Below, piece after piece: positions 49,845-62,105 of a DNA stretch of 64,000 nucleotides. Each line of letters starts with the position of its first letter. Positions within the stretch are counted from its first letter, which is position 1. The notes under the pieces were generated by a model. That model was not told the DNA's origin. It made no database searches and was given only the letters and a program-made list of their open reading frames with translations. The position numbers and the translations under genes were made by a program. Source of the stretch: Chrysoperla carnea (Eukaryota > Arthropoda > Insecta > Neuroptera > Chrysopidae); the NCBI RefSeq assembly GCF_905475395.1, contig NC_058339.1:8316001-8380000 (forward strand), read 5' to 3'.

Positions 49845-52219
49845 ATTTATTGACGTTTTACTCTAAAAATTTCCACGAATATAAATTATTATTTGATATA
49901 AAAATTATATAAAAATAAATTGTATTGCACTGCAACAAAGTTCTTTTGTTAAGTTAATGTAACAATTATTTAAGTCAAATTGATTATTTTCTCCTATATT
50001 TTCAAAATTGAATTACCTAGTTGACGAAAATTAAGTTATATTTTTTACTAGATATCGTAAAAAAAATTTCTTTATTATTTTGAATATTTATTTTTACCAA
50101 TGACACAATTTGAACATTTATAAACTTTGTTTTTAAAATGTCATACATTTTAAAGCCTTAGGTAAGTAACATTTTTAAGTTGGAAAAAATAAAGACCGCA
50201 GTACTAATATCTGTGTTTCGAATTCTTATGTAGAGTTTCTAAACCGTGTAGAGAATTTTAATGAATTTGTATAAAACAAAATCCGCCCGGAACTTTGCCT
50301 GAAGCACAGACAAAAATTGCTCTAGTAACAAGTTGGTGCTTTGGTTAAATTCTTCAAAAAAAGTAAATCGAGCCGTAAGTATATAAAATTATTCGTACAA
50401 AATTAACACAAAGAAGTCCTCTATAGAAGACTAGGAGAGGAAATAATTATGTACTAAACAAGAATTTTTTGTCGTCCCATTTCTTTTGCCGCAGTAGGCA
50501 CAGACCTACTTTGCCTACGCATAAATCCGCCCCTGAACTCGGCTGAGTGAATTGGTGAATCATATAATAAATCGAATGAGATTTCGTGTTTCATTGAAAC
50601 AATGACATACATTCTAATCAATTTTATAAATGTATTTAATAAATTGTGTCAATAGTAGTTGTAGATCTTTCTAGAAATGAAAATAGAATAGAACAGGACA
50701 AGTGAACGACAGTGAACATTTTTAGTTGTGTATATGTAATCCTTTACATATTACAATTACATTTGTGATAAAGAGTTATTTGTTTTTATCTGATAATACA
50801 GACAACCATTTAATTTTTATAAACATTACTTTTCTATTATTAAATATTTTTTTAAAAAAATCAAAAAAATAACATTGTTACAGTTTTATTATTATTATTT
50901 TTTTTCAATATTATAATTATCACACATTTCAAAAAACAAATTAGTATTATTTTATATATATTTATATAATAATAATATTATTGCTACAGCAAAATTTTAC
51001 ATGAGGCTCCATGAAGTCCAATCAATTTCTTTAACGACACTTTTTTAGCATTTGCTTTACAAAATTTTCAAAATTAATCAATAATATAATTTTTAATTAA
51101 AAAAATTAACAACAACAAACTATATTAAAAATATAATGACAAGTAATTAATTAATTATATTAATTAAAAAAAAAAATTATATACATATTATGATGATTGA
51201 TGATGTATTTGGTTTAAGCCTGCTTAAAAATTTAATCAAATGGTGACTTAATATGTTACGAAAATTGAATTGAATTATCCACTGAATATAATAAAAATAT
51301 TGAGTTGAAGAAAAAATAATAACAGTAAAACATATTTTTCTTCCTCTCTTTGTCGATAATGTGAACAGAATCGGTGTCCTGGAAAATTGAAAAATGCATT
51401 ATTAAATATCTCAAATCTATATACGGTGTGTCTAACTTCGAGCGTACTTTTGGAGTTGATATAACGTTTTAAATATTTGTTTGTCGCAATATATATTACT
51501 GGGGGGGTATCAGATCGTCTTAGAGTTGAGCTAGAGTTTGCAATTGTTCTTTATATTAACAAAAATAAAAATAAAAAATATTTAGAAGGATAAATCTACC
51601 GGATTTTGATTATCAATTATAATAATCTCCAGTTTTACATATTTCTGCGATTTCAAGGCCGCAATATCCGAATCGAACCTTTTCAATGTGATGTCTGTGT
51701 GTGTGTGTGTGTACGTATGTACGTATGTGCTTCTTTTCGTTCGATTCTTTCGCCTCGATTATCTCTTGAATTATGACATTAACACGTGACTGGGCTTATT
51801 CGACGCGTAATCGCGTATTTAAGAACTGAAAGAGTTTTCAGCAGAATTAGTTGAGCCGTTTTTTAATGGTAATAAAAAAACTGAATAAACAGAATCTGAA
51901 AAGTGGATTAAACGCATCATTTTTCTATGAAGATAATGATCGTTCCAGCATAAGCTACATGTTCGAAGAATAATATATGAAGACTAACAAGACCTTTTTT
52001 TCAATGTTTTTTACCCTTTTGGGAAGTTAGTCGTGTGGACTACAGGGGTCGAACTCACACGACTTCAATACCATGTACTGCCAATTTATCAAACTTATGT
52101 ATTCTTAGAGTTGATGGAGCGATCTTAAATAATATTTATAGTACGCAAGTATGAACAAATTTGCTATTTGCAAATAAAAAAATATAGATAATCAAAGTGT
52201 ATATTTACCATAAATTTCT

Positions 52220-52300
52220 TCAAAATCCTAAATATCCTGCGATTGTTGATGCAATAATTAATCCCAGTACCGTTAGACAAATTAAGATCATAATTTTCTT
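52220..52300 (-). CDS. Syx1A: Syntaxin 1A, last coding exon (membrane anchor, canonical form)
   Basis: Syntaxin 1A is the plasma-membrane t-SNARE of synaptic vesicle fusion. After a minus-strand acceptor (CCAACAG) the exon reads KKIMILICLTVLG and ends AGYLGF and a stop, 26 residues. KKIMILICLTVLG is, from memory, the start of the insect Syntaxin 1A transmembrane anchor, which directly follows the basic juxtamembrane stretch KARR. The exon joins in phase 0 at that point. The SNARE-motif and Habc exons were not found in the window and should lie upstream, beyond 64000. A second anchor exon lies at 59131-59208. Confidence 0.85.
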   Translation of the reverse strand, partial: KKIMILICLTVLGLIIASTIAGYLGF

Positions 52301-53316
52301 CTGTTGGATTTAAAAAATACAAAGAAAATTATTAATAAAATGAATCTTTTGAATACAATTATGCCTTTGTCATTATTGTACTATTTTAATTCGTATCAAA
52401 TACCTTTTGCTTTGAAGTTGTAACTTCTTATGTAAGTTATATTTTATTTAAAACAAGCAATTTTCATGAAAACTTAAAATTTAATTAAAGCTGATTGCAA
52501 CAACTAATGAGCTGCAACTGAATATCGGCCTCTTTTTATTTAGCCTCGTCTAATATTTAAAGCTATCAACTCTCATTTTGGATGTAGTCTAAGAAGAATT
52601 GAAGTCTTTCTTTGACCCAAGATATGGTGCAATTTCTAGGGCGTAAACACAACTTTAATCCTAGTCTTGTTTTTGAAAATTCTATTTGTCCTGCTACTGT
52701 CCTATCATATATTTATATTTACCGTAGGGTTCGGTACCAGGAAAGGTCGATGCTGAAATTTATAACAAACAATTCTCAATAGAAACAGAATGTAGAGATC
52801 AATTGTCTCAAAATCGCGCGCAGAAGGTAGTGCGGATCGTTGTGATTGTTTACAAAAACTAATATGTTTTGTCCAAATCTTTTGTTTTTTGGGAACCGTT
52901 GTAGAGAACATTTATTTAGTTATTAAAAGCATTTTTTGGCTTACATTAAGGAGCTTAACACAAACAAAATTTACAAAAATCTTACCTAATCTCCTTACAT
53001 AAGCAGTTACTTACACTATTTCCTTGGAATGTTACGACACACACAAATATAATTAAAATAAATAAATAATAATTTTAAGTAAAATATATTTATTTACACG
53101 ATTAATTTTATAAAATAATAATAAATTATATAGAAAATATATTAATAATAATAACTAAAAAAAGAAAAACGAATTTTCAAAATATACAAACGCAAACAAT
53201 TCATTATTACATTATTTTCATAAATTAATTCATTTTAAAAATTATATAACTTAGGTGAATTATTATGAACGCAATAAGGCATTATAAAAATCTAATCATT
53301 TTATTTCCCTTATACT

Positions 53317-53441
53317 CTAGGAGCCATACTAAACGTTCCATAGCCGATGGATGTTCATAACTCATAAAGTTTAAACAATTTTTGGTACCACTTTAGAGCC
53401 AAGTAGCCAAGAACATCCATTGAAAGTGGCTGGGCTCCTAG
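53317..53441. repeat. 125-bp imperfect palindrome
   Basis: CTAGGAGCC at the left and GGCTCCTAG at the right, with GATGGATGTTC and GAACATCCATT nearer the centre, pair as inverted repeats. The central part is unpaired. Confidence 0.6.
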
Positions 53442-56400
53442 ACTATGAGCAAATAGGAACTGTTAAGGAAATAGACGTAAAATATAATAAAATTTGTAGG
53501 TAATAAATATTAAGTTCAATCATATTTTTATTCCAATAAGGGTAATTCCAAATATTATTTGCAAAGAAAGTTTTTAAGAAAAATTCGAAAACGAAATGCA
53601 GTATCAAAAAATTCCAAAACATTCGCTCATTTTTAACAAAATTAATAAGTATAAGAAAATAATTGTTCAGGTAAAAGAAATTTCTTTTAGACATAGAATA
53701 AGAATCTGAAAAAATTGTTATTTTTAGAATTTGATATAGAGATAATAACATAGAGGTGCAATGTCGCAGCCAAACGGTTAATCGCAGTAGAGAGAAGCGC
53801 GTATAGTTTTAACTAGAATTTTTCATTAGATATAGCAAATAAAGTAGGCGCGGTCTTCGTCTCTTTTATACGTCTATAATTTCTGTCTCTTTCTGCCTCT
53901 CCCACTGCGGTCAAGAATTCACTGCGTTTCCTATGTCTATATAGCTCTACGGTATTTGCTTATTAAAATTTTTTGAACAAGTGTTTTTGAGTTTTTTTAT
54001 TTTTCATTCCGTTTTCGAAATTTTAGGATGACAACTTTTGAAAAAACACCCTGGGAATAAATATATTTATATCCGTAACTAGTAAGATCCTTTAAGTTTT
54101 TGGTAATCGTAGGTATATGTATCTAAAAATCATGTACATGTCTACGATCGGAGGAAAAAAACATCTAGTTACGATTTTAAATATTTATTTTAATATAAAT
54201 TAATATCAATTAAATGTGATGAACAATTATTTTCTAAATAGTTGGGATCGATAGTTTTATTTTTATTCTCTTGTTTTTAAAATTATGAAAATTTAAATAA
54301 ATCCATAAATTATCTGTTTTAGATTATGCATTGTTGTTATCTTACCATTTTTATAATTTTCAAAACTATAAGTCACAGTTTTTAAAATAATGTTAACAGA
54401 GCCGAATTTAAGCTTTCTACAAAGATTTATAAAGAGGAAGGTAAATGAATTCACAAACAGTTCTTCTAAATTTGGCTCTGAAAATTAACTATTTTGCAAT
54501 CATTTATACTACAAATAACTTAAAAGAATTAAATAACAAAATTATAAAATTATGATACATAAAATCACAAAATTAATAAAAAATTAATTTGAATCAAAAT
54601 CTACGTATGCCATAATAAATTTTAGATGGAATTCCAAAAAACATCTAACCTTCAAATCACCTTAAATTGTGAATAACCTTCAAGTAACCTTAGCAGGTAT
54701 AGCACCTAGATTAAGCGGTCCTGTGTGGCCTCCTTGAGAACAAACTGTCACCCCAAGGCGAGATATCTCCGAGTCAGAGGTGCTATATTAAGTATATGAA
54801 GTTATAGGATTCTATCGAGGCCAGGCACCACGCAGAAAGCTCTTAGGAGCCACGGATTCTTAGAGCATATATTTTTCTACTGGCATGTATTTCGAATGCA
54901 CGAAGGTGAACTGTTTTTTAAAATTCCAGCCTTGAAATATTATTCTACAAAAAAAAAAAGTATCATTCATGAAACTACTTAAAAAAATAAAACAGCGGGT
55001 ACTTTACTTACTCGAATGTGCATTTATATGATGAACTTAGTACCTGCAGGCAGTTTTTTATGTTTAAATCCAAAAACAGTGAATGTGCGAACTAATAAAT
55101 TATTTTTGTGTTTCGCACCAAGAATAATAATACTTGTTAATAAAAATTAAAAAAAATAAATAAATAAATTTTAATTGTAAAGTAGCAATGCAGAATATTT
55201 AAAATATTTTCTTTATCCAACAACTCATGGTACGATAAATAAAGGTATGAAACTGAGCATAAAGTTTAGAGTCATAAGTCAGTAAGTTTACTTTAAAAAA
55301 TGGTTCATTAACATATCTAGGGTACTCATATCATGGCAAAAATTCAAATTAGTTTATCAATTTTTAAGTACATTTCTTTTCGAATAATTTTTTTTAATGG
55401 AAAATCATAAAATATTATTTTATTATTAATGCCCAACATATAGCTTTCGTCAATTTTACTCAGAGTGAATTATTTTGTGTTTAAAGTTATTCAAAGGGTA
55501 TATTTTTTCCTAACCTATATGAAAATGGAATTTACTATCGAAATGACATTTACGCGGACGTAATTTGATCAATTCAACTCTAAATGAATTCAACTTTAAC
55601 GGACCGATTCAACTGACAACGTAATTAAACGCTTGTTGCCTGTATTAGTAAAGCATATATTCCTAACGGGAACGTTAAGTAGTCTTAACCAGCCAGGGGA
55701 TGAATAAATTAAAACAAACAAAAATTAAGTAGTAGTTTTTCAAAATTGCCGGACTGTAAACTTGCATATAGTACACATGTTCTTCTATAAATCCTAAAGA
55801 ACCGTAAATAAATTAGATATGAACGTTATTTCGTCTGTGGAATGTATATAATTTTATACAATTTTCAGCTAGCTCTGTACATTAACGCTAACAGATTAAA
55901 GCTAATTGAAATCTTGAACATTAATGTGGATGCGAGTGCGACAGGATATTAAAAATATTGAATTGAATAAATAATGATATATGATTGAAAACCTTTTTGT
56001 AAGTATTGTACATTTTTCTGGGAATGTTTACGGCAGAGATAAATTATTATTATTATATTCTAATATCGGCGATATTCTAAAATCTGTTGTATTTTTTCAA
56101 AATACAAGTCCACTCCATATAATGGAATTGCGAGCTGGCAATGTTTTGGAGAGTGTATTTTAAAACGGAAACGACAGGTCATTTTAAGGTTGCAAAATAT
56201 GAATCTTCAACCAATATCGAAAACGGTTGACTTTTCCGTAATATACTTTCAATAGCAAATTGCAATTTAAATAATTTCCTATAAATATGATCAGGAATTG
56301 CTTTATTCGGAACTGTTCAGGGATACCAGTGAGAGTCATAAGCCATAACTTTGACAGATTGTGTATTTTTTTGTCATTTTTCGGTAGGTTTGTTCGTCTT

Positions 56401-58136
56401 ATTTATTTCTCTAAGTAATATCATAAAATAATATCTGTAGCGAGTAACACTTCTCTTGACCTTTGAGGCCGCTTTATCCATTATCCCTTGAATGTTTAGT
56501 AACACCTTTAAAATATTTTTCTAGTTGTAGAGAAACACCTCAGTTACAACTTATAATTGAACGTTTATTGGCCTAAAGTCCATCGTTTTCGATATTTTAG
56601 CAAAAACTATATTTCGTAACCTTTTTCTTTTCCAATCAATTGTGTGCAAATTGGATCGATAGGAAACTTTTCACAGAACATTTTCAACATTCTGTACCTA
56701 AATTTTCAGTCTTTATACAAATAATTAAGCTTTTGTCATTCGGATATTGAGATAGAAAAATTTTTTAAAATAAGTTTTGGCATGTTTTAAAAGGTTTGTA
56801 TAAAATTAAAAGTTCATTTTAAAATTCTCACTAACTACTTTTAAAATGGTCTATTTTTCTCTTTAGATTCAATTACAAAACTTAATTTAGTACTAAAATT
56901 CAATCGTAGGCGTTTTTATCGGCAGTGTTTTAAAAAAGTTTGTCAAAACAAAAGCATCAAGAAAATATTATTATTATTTTTTTTAACCGAATTAGAAAAT
57001 CGTTATAGTTTTGGATTTATTTCTCCTAACATAATTTAATCAAAGTTTACTATTTTCTGTAGTTTGTTTGAATTGCTATAAGATTAATTTGCTGCCTTAA
57101 GATTCTTTATTTTAGGTCAAATAACACCAGGAAATGTTTAAATTTCCAAATTTGACCATGCTGTAGAAATCGTCGAGTTTAGGCTAAATATGCTACATAT
57201 AATCTCAAATATTCTAAATATTTCTAAACATAAATTTATAATATATATATTTTTTTACATTTCGCAACAATTTTGCTTTTAGAATATAATCAGCACATAC
57301 TTAGAAAGTCTTTAGACTTTTCTTCTACGATAATATTTTTAAAAACACAATTTATGTGACATTTAGAACCACTCTACACTATTTACAAGAATTGACAATT
57401 ATTTTTTTTGTTTTAAATATTAATTTATTTTAATTTTTTATACAATTAGTTAATTTTATTTGTTAAATGGCTTTTTAATGAAGAGTATGTTTAATTGGAC
57501 ATATTTGTGTCTAAATATTTTATATTATTATTAGCAAAAATTATTTATTGCTTATATATTAAAATTAAATTTTTATAAATATATTAAGAGAAAAACCATT
57601 TGGGTATTGAATCATTTGGGTTGGATTGGTAAAGGACAATATTTGTGAGAGTTGTGAAAAGAACTCTCATGGTTTATCTACTGTTGTAGTTTATTGTGTA
57701 AAAAATGAGCACCATTATACACGATTATAGTCTTACATTTCAAAAAAAATACAAAATTTATTGCTGTTATATATTTAACTCAATGTGAATTTGATATGAT
57801 ACTCTAAAAGTACTGTTTTTTTTTATTCTAGCACAGAAAGATGAAAGTTTATGTTTAAACTTCCAATAATATTTGCAATTATTGCAATTATGAAAATATG
57901 AAGGAAATGTACGAATAGAAAGAGAGGAAAATAGCACGTAGTGACGTCAAAACTTGCGACTGCCATAAAGTATACTACATATCAAAACTTTTGCAAGAAA
58001 AAGCCAGATAAAATTATTTAATTGCTTAAATCTTTCATGTTCATCAATCGATTTTAATTTCATTTATTCTCGCACATTTTTTAATTTTAACGAAAGATAC
58101 TTTGAATTCGACTTCGGAAAGAAAATGAATTTAATT

Positions 58137-58245
58137 TTATCCCCACTCAAATTTATGGGCAAAATGGGCCCTCCTTTTTTTAAATCTTCTTTCATGAACT
58201 TTTTGTTCCCTTTTATGCAAATGCCACCTCTTAAATCCGCCACTG
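58137..58245 (-). mobile_element. hAT-type terminal fragment
   Basis: The minus strand from 58245 reads CAGTGGCGGATTTAAGAGG and continues to a GGGCCCATTTTGCCCAT phrase. Starts of the form CAG(G/T)GGCGGAT are common at hAT element ends, and a related CAGGGGCGGATTTA occurs at 50535 (minus). The other end was not located. Confidence 0.45.
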
Positions 58246-59130
58246 CTTATAACCTCGATATATCGATTATTGATAATTGATTTTTCACTAATCGGTAATA
58301 ATTTTTGTATTGAAATTAATAACAGCAATATCAATAATTGTAATCTTGAAATGCGAATTGGGACAATTTTTTGGGTTTGGCCTAGTGACAAATTTAATAA
58401 AAAGGGAGTTTTATTGGTTTTTAAATAAGTTTTGGTGTTATTTTATGCTACGCTTTTAAAATGTGATGTAATGGTCCCTTTTTAAAAATTTTTATTTGTA
58501 TATAATCTTATTAGCTATTGTATTAATATTTTTTTTAAACGAAATATATATTTTTTTAAATAAATTTCAAAGAAAATTGGTGTTGGATATATTATTTAAA
58601 TATATATTTACAAATATTTTTAATGCCATTATTACAGTTTAATAGATAATTTTACATGAATTTTAATGAAAGAAGTGAACTTCCCGGTCAAAATTAATAG
58701 CACAGCTAAATTTTAGCACAAGACTGCACTGCTACTTAACATCATAATTTCAAAATCACAGATTAAAAATTTACACAAAAAAATATAACCTACAATAAAA
58801 CTTTCACAACCTTTAAATAAATTTTGGGATTTCTTCTTTAATCAGTAAAAGAAAATACTGACCTTTTTGTAGTGAATGTTTTATCGAAAAAAATAATTTA
58901 AAAATAATTTTTCTTTGGTAAATGACTAAATTATTTTTAATCTGTGATATTTAAAATAAATTTAAAAATACGATATTTACAATCGTTTTAAATGTGTGTA
59001 AATTACAACATAAAAAAAATTTGTTTTTTAACTAAACAAAAAAATTAACAAAACAAAAATTATACTTAAACAAAAATAATTATTTGCTATTTGGATTTAA
59101 TTACGACTAGCGTGTTTGCGGTGGATTGAA

Positions 59131-59208
59131 TCATCCGAAAGCGGATGCTAAAATGATAACCAAAATGGCAATAGCAATTATGATGCAGATTATGATCAGG
59201 ATCTTTTT
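59131..59208 (-). CDS. Syx1A: Syntaxin 1A, alternative last coding exon (second membrane anchor)
   Basis: After a minus-strand acceptor (TTCTGTTCACAG) the exon reads KKILIIICIIIAIAILV, then ILASAFG and a stop, 25 residues. It starts with the same KK, in the same phase 0, as the anchor exon 6.9 kb further on, but has a different hydrophobic core and end. The two exons each carry their own stop, so they would be alternative 3' ends of one transcript unit. Alternative anchors of this kind are known for nematode unc-64. An independent syntaxin gene is less likely because no SNARE exon lies between the two. Confidence 0.72.
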   Translation of the reverse strand, partial: KKILIIICIIIAIAILVIILASAFG

Positions 59209-60121
59209 CTGTGAACAGAACAAAAAAGGAAAAATCAAATTAATTACGAGCAAATGCTACCAACATTCACAACACTACAATTTATAACTTTTTATTTTCA
59301 CAAAACAATTCAAAAACTAAGGTTATTTTAAAGATATAATATATAAATATCCTTTTTTTAAATGTTTTTATACCTTTTATCCTATAAAAAACGGCCAAGT
59401 TTTCCTTCCAAGTCAAATTTAATCATCCCAAAAAGTCTGTGAAATCTCGTAAACAGTAAATTCTTGGAATCCCTCCATCCTACCTCAAGTGATAAGATTT
59501 TTTAACAACTTTTATTAAACATCGAAATAAAATTCCCTTTATTTTTACCGTTGAAGTCTGAAAACTTGTAATATTAAATAAATACGTAATTAAGAGAAAC
59601 TTACCTTTACCTACAAATAATTGAATTTTTCACATATAAATTTTGATGCCTAATGAAAGTTTTAAAAAAATTCTTCCGTCTTTTCATTTCAGAGGGGTGG
59701 TTTTTCTTATTTTTTCCTCAAGAGTTGGGTGTCAACTAAAGTCCCTCCTCCCCCCATGACGAAAATTCACTCAAAAAATTTTGACCATACATTTGTCGAA
59801 CAATTTACTATCTAAAAGATATTTCACAACTTTTTGAAATTGATTAAATTAGGATTTAACGAGAAACTTGGAATTTTAAACATTTTATATTTTTGATAGG
59901 ATATCACCCCTTTTTGCAAAGGAGCATTTCTTTGCAAATCAAATTTGTTTATGTTTCTATGCGATTAGCGCGTCACTAGTTTTGTAAAAGTGAAATATGC
60001 ATTTTAATAAACTTCAATTTTGATAAGCACATAAATGGCTCTTTACTGCGCATGCATTAACTTAAACTTTTAAGAAGATTGCTTTTAAATAAACTTCATA
60101 TTTGATAATTTTAAATGTTTT

Positions 60122-60745
60122 ATATGAACTTGATTTGTATCATTTCATGTATGTGTGTGTACTTAATGTGTATGTATGTATGTATGTAATTATATTTGTG
60201 TTTATGTAATTATGTATGTATTCACGATGCAATAAAATCTTTTCCGTTGAATTTATCCATTTTAAGTGGCCCAAATCATTGTATTAAGAAACGATGACAA
60301 TACACCCTGTAATGGGTACATTATGTACCCTGCTTACTCGGTACTTCACTTCCTCCGAAAGTTATATTGTACACTCTAGATACCTTATATCAGAGGAATC
60401 AAAACCCTCTTACCGAGGTAAGTTAGGTTAGTTATAGGTTAAAACATAACCTTGCCATTTCAATAAACTAATGTATTGGATTTTAACGCTAAATAACACA
60501 TTTTTTAAGATACTTAACCGAAATCGGAACTTTAAACTCAGTCTACTACAGTGTTTACATGTATACCAAATTTTTGTAACTGTCCATGCAACTTGATTTG
60601 TATCATTTTATGTGTGTGTTTGTAATATGTATGTATGTAATTATATTTGTAATTATGTAATTATGTATGTATCCACGATGTAATAAAATCTTTTCAATAC
60701 ACCCTGTAATGAGTACACTATGTTCCTTGCCTTCTCGGTACTTTA
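60122..60745 (+). repeat. Direct duplication of a TATG-microsatellite-bearing segment
   Basis: ACTTGATTTGTATCATTT, a GTATGTATGTA microsatellite, ACGATG(C/T)AATAAAATCTTTTC and CAATACACCCTGTAATG occur at about 60126-60350 and again at 60590-60740, same strand. The first copy carries about 52 extra bases (60246-60297) between the last two phrases. Confidence 0.75.
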
Positions 60746-61825
60746 ATAAGACGATTCAACTTTACAAACAAAAACAAAATAAGACGATTCAATCATATTA
60801 ATAGAATGGAAATGTGTGACACTAGCGTATCTCTTGAGGGTTACACGAACTATTTTAAAGTTAATAAGATCATCTTTTTGACTGTTACATGTATACTTTA
60901 CATAGCCGAGCTGTTATAAATAATATCGGACACTTATTCTAAAGATAGCTAGTTCGAAAATTTTAGTTAATCCACAAAAATGTTTTCAAATGACTTCATC
61001 AAAATTTTGAATTCGTATAACTCTCAATAGTGTCTGTGAGTCATATTGTACTGTGTTTTAAAGGTTTTGTTTGTAAGTGTTTACATGTATAAACTTTTTT
61101 TTGACTCCCAATGCAACCTTCTACTTTGTAGATCCAGTTCGAATAAAGATGCAATGGGACCATCTAAATTTTGAAATATAAAACCAATATGGCGGTTGTC
61201 ATTTTCACACCAATCACAGTGAAAGGACTTCATATATTATATATTGAACCAATATTCTACCAAATGAATTATAATTATATGATTCATAAAAATTAAAAAA
61301 CTGAAAAAAACAAATAAAGAATTATGATGAATGTTTTGTGAAAATAACAAAAAATAAAAGATTGTCAAAATATGATAAACTATTTGGTTTACAAGAAAAT
61401 TAAAGAACATACACGTCAACGTGAATAAGATGAACAAACAAACAAAATTCATTATTATTTTTGTTCTTTTAAATCATGAAAATAACCAGACATTCGTTTA
61501 AATTGTTTCCAAGTAGAAGACAAATAATTGCCTTTTTTGATTGGATGCCCGCTAGATACATTTGTCTTGTTGGTAGTAGCAATTTGTTTGCAAACAGATT
61601 GCTTTCCATCTACAGTGCTTGTGGTATTTATATTCTGTATAACATAATTCTTTTAATATTCTTAATATTTTAAATTTTATTAATTTATTATGAAAATGAT
61701 TGATAACTATGTACAAAATCGATCAATTTTTTAAATAAAAATAAAGGATTGCAAAGAGATTTATAAGCGTGCCTTATCTATTTAGTTAAATTAAGCGTGC
61801 ATTTATATTTGATCATGATTATGAT

Positions 61826-62105
61826 AAAATAGTTCAGTCAAAGATGTTGCAGATTAAGGAGAATGAAATAAACTGCTATAGGCAACTTGTATTACAACTA
61901 TGTAAAACAAGCTGCCTGCCCAAGAACTTTTTTAAATTAACTATAACATGGTCCGTTTAATTTAATTACCAAATGATTGTTTATTCGCAAATAGAAAAAT
62001 TTGAGCAACTAGCTCACGACTTACGAGTGATATTTGACACCTAATGACCAGATTAGTTCATTTTCCTTAATTAGCCTTTTTTTGTAACATCTTTTACTGT
62101 TATAA
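61826..62105. mobile_element. Short hAT-like non-autonomous element
   Basis: It starts near AATAGTTCAGTCAAAGATG and ends near GTAACATCTTTTACTG, the same ends as the transposase-bearing relic at 45565-46470, with only about 280 bp between. No coding capacity. The flanks are similar but not clearly a perfect 8-base duplication. Confidence 0.55.

Larger units (their letters stand above)
48066..52219. other. AT-rich stretch left of the syntaxin exon
   Basis: No host gene is recognised. It contains the truncated AGGGTATT element, LINE fragments at 49397-49844, a hAT-type end near 50535 (CAGGGGCGGATTTA on the minus strand) and a TG/TACG microsatellite near 51690-51725. Part may be the Syntaxin 1A 3' UTR. 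Confidence 0.4.
52301..59130. other. Intron between the two syntaxin anchor exons
   Basis: AT-rich, no other gene recognised. It holds an imperfect palindrome at 53317-53441, a GC-richer patch at 54690-54860, and near 58137-58245 a repeat whose minus strand starts CAGTGGCGGATTTAAG, a hAT-type end. Confidence 0.45.

Noticed and set aside
53443-53751. Minus-strand 102-residue hydrophobic frame in the syntaxin intron, considered as a third anchor exon
   Set aside because: Phe/Asn/Leu-rich residues from AT-rich DNA; no KK start after an acceptor and no syntaxin resemblance.
58137-58391. Minus-strand frame with GGFKRWHLHKREQKVHERRF
   Set aside because: It coincides with a repeat starting CAGTGGCGGAT; similar translations come from the repeat itself and not from a host protein.
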